From: Deinococcus sp.
GTDB lineage: Bacteria; Deinococcota; Deinococci; Deinococcales; Deinococcaceae
Length of the DNA: 10,721 nucleotides
Assembly (NCBI GenBank): GCA_030524065.1
Contig: JAUNHF010000036.1
Span: 1-10,721 of the forward strand
Direction of reading: 5' to 3'
In this document: in pieces, positions 7,518-10,721 of the stretch
How the letters are laid out: every line of letters starts with the position of its first letter
How positions within the stretch are numbered: the first letter of the stretch is position 1
The notes under the pieces: model-generated
What the model was told of the DNA's origin: nothing
Database searches by the model: none
What the model saw: the letters and a program-made list of their open reading frames with translations, nothing else
Program-made: the position numbers and the translations under genes

Positions 7518-8000
7518 TCAACGCTTGCTCAGCGTGACGGTATAGAGGTTCTTGGGGTTGTTGTCGGCCGCAGTGGGATCATTGACCAGCTTGAAGCTGC
7601 TGACTTCCACCGCGTAGCGGCCGTCCTTGTCCACGTTGAACAGAATCTGCGAATCCACCGAGCCGTCGCTGGGGTTGTACTGTCCGTCGTCGTCTTTTTC
7701 CAGCAGCACCCAGCCGTCGTTCAGATACAGCCGCACATACGGGTCCAGAGTGCTGCCAGCCGGCGCCTTGACATCAATCCGCAGCTGGTCGCCAGCGGCC
7801 GCGTCAAAGATGTAGTAATCAAAGTCGCGGGCCTGTCCGGCAATCACGCCGGCAGAGGTCTGGCCGTACTGCAGGGTCACCGGAGCGGCGCGGGTGGAAT
7901 CGGCGGCCTGGTCAGGGGCCGGCTTCGGCTGGCTGCCGGGTTGACCACAGGAGGACAGCAGCAGGCTGAGTCCAGCGAGTGCATAGAGGGTTCGTTTCAT
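7518..8000 (-). CDS. PPC-domain lipoprotein
   Basis: This 160-residue protein begins with a lipoprotein signal peptide ending at LSSC (Cys18), then a Pro/Ala/Gln-rich linker (about 19-42). Residues about 44-158 resemble a bacterial pre-peptidase C-terminal (PPC) domain: GQARDFDYYIFDAAAGDQL, then LDPYVRLYLNDG, an acidic EKDDDGQYNPSDG turn (101-113), and DKDGRYAVEV. The acidic turn could bind calcium. PPC domains normally sit at the C-terminus of secreted proteases, where they aid secretion, folding or substrate contact. Here the domain stands alone and its gene precedes a subtilase gene by 20 nt, so a helper or partner role is likely but unproven. The open frame runs upstream to a TTG at 8156, but the ATG at 8000 has AAGGAG 5 nt before it and starts the signal peptide. 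Confidence 0.8.
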   Translation of the reverse strand: MKRTLYALAGLSLLLSSCGQPGSQPKPAPDQAADSTRAAPVTLQYGQTSAGVIAGQARDFDYYIFDAAAGDQLRIDVKAPAGSTLDPYVRLYLNDGWVLLEKDDDGQYNPSDGSVDSQILFNVDKDGRYAVEVSSFKLVNDPTAADNNPKNLYTVTLSKR

Positions 8001-8158
8001 GATGACTCCTTGCGGGAAAAGTGAGCAGAGGACGGCCAGGCAGGCCAGGGAATAGGCCAAGGTCTCCACAGCCGGCTGTAAACCGCTCTGCGGAAAGGAG
8101 CTGCCTGTGTAAAGCAGCTGTATAGAACCAGGACTCCTTCGTTTATTTATTCGCAATA
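8001..8158 (-). promoter_or_regulatory. 5' leader of the PPC-subtilase operon
   Basis: The predicted transcript carries about 150 nt before the PPC start codon. Read 5' to 3' on the minus strand it holds an AT-rich block (AATAAATAAA), an AAGGAG (8134-8139) with no usable start codon after it, a 6-bp hairpin (8099-8104 with 8114-8119), a 12-bp perfect palindrome ACAGCCGGCTGT (8068-8079), and the true AAGGAG (8006-8011). Although open in frame with PPC, its AT-rich codons such as ATA, AAT and AAA are unlike the neighbouring genes and it has no plausible start. It is read as a non-coding leader that may be regulated. No known riboswitch was recognised. Confidence 0.5.
8006..8011 (-). promoter_or_regulatory. 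Ribosome binding site of the PPC lipoprotein gene
   Basis: AAGGAG on the minus strand lies 5 nt before the ATG at 8000 and fixes the start at the signal peptide methionine rather than the TTG 52 codons upstream. Confidence 0.82.
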
Positions 8159-8187
8159 AACTTACATCAATCTCACGCTCAAGACAA
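8159..8187 (-). promoter_or_regulatory. Promoter of the PPC-subtilase operon
   Basis: On the minus strand TTGTCT (8182-8187, 4 of 6 matches to TTGACA) and TAAGTT (8159-8164, TANNNT) are 17 nt apart, an ideal sigma-70-type spacing. The predicted RNA start is near 8152. This is the only promoter in the window with a recognisable -35 box, in contrast to the leaderless genes. It lies just downstream of the M16 terminator-like hairpin. Confidence 0.6.
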
Positions 8188-8191
8188 GACC

Positions 8192-8232
8192 CTGACAGCC
8201 CTCTGACAAAGAGATGACGGGGAGGGCGTCAG
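8192..8232 (-). terminator. Terminator-like hairpin after the M16 operon
   Basis: On the minus strand CTGAC-GCCCTC (8222-8232) pairs with GAGGGC-GTCAG (8192-8203), an 11-bp stem with a single bulged T and an 18-nt loop. It starts 6 nt after the stop of the catalytic M16 gene. The sequence after it (GGTCTTGTCTT) is only moderately T-rich. It probably ends or stabilises the M16 mRNA and insulates the PPC promoter, whose -35 box begins 4 nt later. Confidence 0.5.
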
Positions 8233-8238
8233 AAACCG

Positions 8239-9543
8239 TTAGGGTGCGGGTAGAAGCAGTGCGCCGCTGGGCTGCGTGAGTGAGCAGAGGCTGAGAACCG
8301 CCTGCACCTGCGCGGGTGTGACGCTGCGGAATTCGGCCGTCAGGTCCTCGGGGGTGACGGGCCGCTCGCCGGTCTGGTGCATATTTTCTAGGCCCAGCGT
8401 GAACAGTCGCTCGGCGGGCGTGTCGGCCCGCAGGCCTGTTTCGGCTGCCAGGCGGCGGGCGGCGCTGCCCACCTCGGCCGGAGTGGGCGGAGTGCGGTGC
8501 AGCCCGGCCACGGTGTCCAAAAAGAGCCGGGTCACTTCGCCGGCCCGGTCGGGATCGCACGAGAAGCCACCCTCAAAGCTGCCGCAGTCCTGAAAGTCGA
8601 GGTGGCCCAGGTCGGCGCTGTCGGCCAGGCCGCTGTCCAGCAGCGTCCAGTACAGCCGGCTGTTCTCGCCGCCGGTCAGTTCGGCCAGCACGGTGGCGGC
8701 GGCCCGCAGGGGATGGCGGGCGGGCAGCCCCGGCCAGGCAAAGGCGCCCTGGGCACGCTCCAGCCCCGGCCAAACCAGCTGGCGAATCTGCCCGCTGGGT
8801 GTGGGTGCGGCCAGTGTGGAGGTGGCCGGTGTAGGCGTGGGCGTGCCCGGCATGGAAGTGGGCGCAGCGGGTGAGCCGCCCTGCCAGGGCCACTGCTCTC
8901 CCAGCTCACGCTCGGCCCAGGCCCACACCCCGGTTTCGTCCAGCGCGCCGGTGACCACCAGCAGCACTGCCTGCGGGGCGTAGGCCCGCTGAAGCTGCGT
9001 GTGCAGGGCCGTCCGGTCCAGGGCGCCCACACTGGCCGGGGTGCCCAGGATGCTTTGCCCCAGCGGGTGCGTGCCCCAGAACTCGGCCTGCATGGCTTCC
9101 ACCACCCGCACGCCCGGCTGCGAAGCGTACATGGCAATTTCTTCCAGAATCACGCCGCGCTCGGCCTCGATATCGGCCCCGCGCAGCGCGGGGCGCAGCA
9201 GCTCGCGCAGGGTGTCCAGCAGCTGCGGCAGGTCTTCGGGCAGTCCGGCAATGTGGTAGACGGTCTGCTCCTGCGAGGTAAAGGCGTTGTGGGCGCCACC
9301 CAGCCAGTCGAGCCTTTCGTTCAGCTCGGCGGCGCTGAGGCTTTCTGAACCCTTGAACAGCAGATGCTCCAAAAAGTGCGCCGCCCCCTGCCCGCCTGGC
9401 AGGTCGTGGCGGGCCCCACTGGCAATAAAAAAGCCAGCCGCGACGGTGGCTGCCTGCGGGTCGCTTTCGGTCAGCAGGCGAAGGCCGCCCGGCAAGCGTC
9501 CCATCCGCAGCCGGCGGCCCCCAGTTCCAGCTGCCCCACTCAC
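8239..9543 (-). CDS. M16 family zinc peptidase, catalytic subunit
   Basis: This 434-residue protein has two M16 domains. The N-terminal domain carries the inverted zinc motif HFLEH (His56, Glu59, His60), with the third ligand in VILEEI (Glu134 or Glu135). The C-terminal domain (about 252-434) keeps GGENSRLY (291-298), but the Arg and Tyr that usually follow in LREERGLAY are replaced by Leu and Asp in LLDSGLAD. A 30-residue Pro/Thr/Ala-rich linker (222-251) joins the domains. There is no signal peptide. It starts with GTG: the codon overlaps the stop of the upstream M16 gene (GTGA), and AGGAG lies 8 nt before it. It should act as the active chain of a heterodimeric processing or degrading protease with its neighbour; the substrate is unknown. 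Confidence 0.9.
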   Translation of the reverse strand: MSGAAGTGGRRLRMGRLPGGLRLLTESDPQAATVAAGFFIASGARHDLPGGQGAAHFLEHLLFKGSESLSAAELNERLDWLGGAHNAFTSQEQTVYHIAGLPEDLPQLLDTLRELLRPALRGADIEAERGVILEEIAMYASQPGVRVVEAMQAEFWGTHPLGQSILGTPASVGALDRTALHTQLQRAYAPQAVLLVVTGALDETGVWAWAERELGEQWPWQGGSPAAPTSMPGTPTPTPATSTLAAPTPSGQIRQLVWPGLERAQGAFAWPGLPARHPLRAAATVLAELTGGENSRLYWTLLDSGLADSADLGHLDFQDCGSFEGGFSCDPDRAGEVTRLFLDTVAGLHRTPPTPAEVGSAARRLAAETGLRADTPAERLFTLGLENMHQTGERPVTPEDLTAEFRSVTPAQVQAVLSLCSLTQPSGALLLPAP

Positions 9544-10721
9544 GCGCTCAACTCCTGTGCGCTGAGGTGCAGCTGGGCGCGGCCCAGCGTGACCAGCGCC
9601 GCGCCCGGCAGAGGGTCGGGGAGGGCCGCCAGATGAGCGTTCACCTCTTCCAGCGTCAGGGCCCGCAGCTGCGCGCGCAGCTCGCCGGGTTCGCGCAGGC
9701 GGCCCAGCAGCACCAGGTCGCGCAGCATGGCGCCGGCCCGCGCCCGCAGACCCTCTTCGGAAAAGGCCAGCCCGGTCAGCAGCCCGCGCCTGGCCCGCTC
9801 AAATTCGTGTGGCGTGAGGCCCAGGCGCAGGCGCTCCGTTTCGGCCAGCAGCACGTCCAGCGTGTCCTGCGCGCGTGCTGGCGTGCTGGCGGCCCCCAGT
9901 TGCCAAAAACCCTGCGACCCCAGCAACAGGGCCGAAGCCTGCGCGGCGTAAGCCAGGCCGCGCTCCTCACGCACGGCGTGAAACAGGCGGCTGGCGCTGC
10001 CCCCCGAAAAAGCAGTCAGGGCCAGCTGGCTGGGCAGATAGTCAGGATGGTCGGCACCTACCGCCGGCCAGCTGAGGCTGAGGTGGGTCTGCTCGCTGGC
10101 CGGATGGCTGAGGTGCGAGCGGACCCCCGCGTGAAAGTGCGGCTCGACCATCTCGGGCGCGGCGCCGGGCCCCCAGTCTCCGAACACTTCCTCAACCTGC
10201 TCCCGGATTTCGGCGGCGCTCAGGTCGGCCACCACGGCCAGCAGGCTGCCCTGGGCGCCCCAGCGGGCGTGGGCGGTCTGCAGGCTCTCTGCGCTCAGGG
10301 CGCTCAGGCCAGCGTGGGTACCGCTGACCGGATGGCCGTAGCCGGCCAGCATGGCGCTGCCCCTCTGGGCCGGGCGCGGTCCCCCGAACACTGCGGCGCG
10401 GGTGTGCAGGGCGAGGCGCTCTTCAGGGGTGTCCTGCAACCCTTCCAGGTCCTGCCGGGCCAGGTCGGCCAGCACCGGCACCTCGCTGGCCGGCAGCTCA
10501 GGGCGGCACACCACGTCGGCCAGCAGGTGCAGGGCGGCGCCCAGGTCGGTGCCCAGGCCACTGAGACTCAGGCGGGTGGCCTCGGCGCCCACGCCGCCCC
10601 CGCGCCGCAGGCCCCGCGCATCGAACGCATCGGCCAGGGCGCGGGCGTCCCGGCCCCCGGCTCCCTTGAACAGCCACTCTTCCAGCACGCCGGCGGTGCC
10701 CTCCAGGCCCAGCGGGTCGTG
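9540..10721 (-). CDS. M16 family peptidase homologue, non-catalytic subunit (5' end beyond window)
   Basis: The visible 393 residues lack only the N-terminus, probably a few dozen residues; the frame is open through the window edge, so the GTG at 10688 is not the true start. In the position of HxxEH the sequence reads GVLEE (11-15, counted from the first visible codon) before WLFKG, so both zinc histidines are missing. The C-terminal domain keeps SGGSASRLF (239-247) and the REERGLAY segment (251-258) with the Arg/Tyr pair used to hold substrate. This is the pattern of the inactive partner in paired M16 proteases such as the mitochondrial processing peptidase and the Sphingomonas pair. It is the first gene of a two-gene operon, overlapping the catalytic subunit by 4 nt. 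Confidence 0.88.
   Translation of the reverse strand, partial: HDPLGLEGTAGVLEEWLFKGAGGRDARALADAFDARGLRRGGGVGAEATRLSLSGLGTDLGAALHLLADVVCRPELPASEVPVLADLARQDLEGLQDTPEERLALHTRAAVFGGPRPAQRGSAMLAGYGHPVSGTHAGLSALSAESLQTAHARWGAQGSLLAVVADLSAAEIREQVEEVFGDWGPGAAPEMVEPHFHAGVRSHLSHPASEQTHLSLSWPAVGADHPDYLPSQLALTAFSGGSASRLFHAVREERGLAYAAQASALLLGSQGFWQLGAASTPARAQDTLDVLLAETERLRLGLTPHEFERARRGLLTGLAFSEEGLRARAGAMLRDLVLLGRLREPGELRAQLRALTLEEVNAHLAALPDPLPGAALVTLGRAQLHLSAQELSA
9552..9556 (-). promoter_or_regulatory. Ribosome binding site of the catalytic M16 gene
   Basis: AGGAG on the minus strand, inside the end of the upstream M16 gene, lies 8 nt before the GTG at 9543. It supports the GTG start over an internal ATG 13 codons later, and with the 4-nt overlap implies translational coupling at a fixed ratio. 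Confidence 0.75.

Noticed and set aside
7498..7521. Longer subtilase starting at TTG 7519-7521
   Set aside because: It overlaps the end of the PPC gene and would cover the AAGGAG site that serves the ATG at 7497, which begins a normal lipoprotein signal.
8001..8156. In-frame N-terminal extension of the PPC protein starting at TTG 8156
   Set aside because: It would bury the lipoprotein signal peptide, uses AT-rich codons unlike its neighbours, has no ribosome binding site, and begins almost at the predicted RNA start. The ATG at 8000 has AAGGAG 5 nt upstream.

Overview
The window is GC-rich bacterial DNA, most likely from Deinococcus or a close relative. Three things suggest this. The 3' end of the 16S rRNA (helix 45, then GGATCACCTCCTTTCT) matches the Deinococcus-Thermus form. 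Several genes have a TANNNT -10 box a few bases before the start codon and no Shine-Dalgarno sequence, the leaderless pattern known from Deinococcus. The 16S gene ends in a terminator with no tRNA, 23S or 5S gene after it, as in lineages with unlinked rRNA genes. The species call is an inference from short signals.

Layout. Positions 1-121 (+) hold the last ~49 nt of a 16S rRNA gene and its terminator. A perfect 22-bp hairpin (136-183) separates it from the convergent lipoamide dehydrogenase gene (208-1608, -). A short divergent region (1609-1713) leads to a DoxX-like membrane protein (1714-2124, +) and an M24 metallopeptidase (2174-3436, +). This converges on an MFS transporter (3457-4647, -). 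Next comes a secreted-protein operon on the minus strand: a PPC-domain lipoprotein (7518-8000) followed 20 nt later by a 910-residue subtilisin-like lipoprotein with a PA domain (4765-7497). Its promoter and ~150-nt leader are at 8001-8190. Last is an M16 peptidase pair: a non-catalytic subunit cut by the window edge (9540-10721, -) overlapping by 4 nt the catalytic subunit (8239-9543, -).

How the genes work together. Lipoamide dehydrogenase serves central 2-oxoacid metabolism; its E1/E2 partners are not here. The two M16 proteins look like one heterodimeric zinc protease, with zinc ligands in one chain and the Arg/Tyr substrate-binding pair in the other. The PPC lipoprotein and subtilase are probably exported to the envelope together. 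Four of the eight protein genes are peptidases or peptidase homologues.

Two initiation styles are present. lpdA, the DoxX gene, the M24 gene and probably the MFS gene look leaderless or nearly so, whereas the PPC, subtilase and catalytic M16 genes have clear AGGAG-type ribosome binding sites. No mobile element, CRISPR array or complete tRNA was seen, and no gene-free stretch exceeds 300 bases. No wholly new system is apparent. The best leads are the complementary M16 pair, the detached PPC lipoprotein next to the subtilase, the perfect hairpin after lpdA, and the repeated leaderless -10 arrangement.
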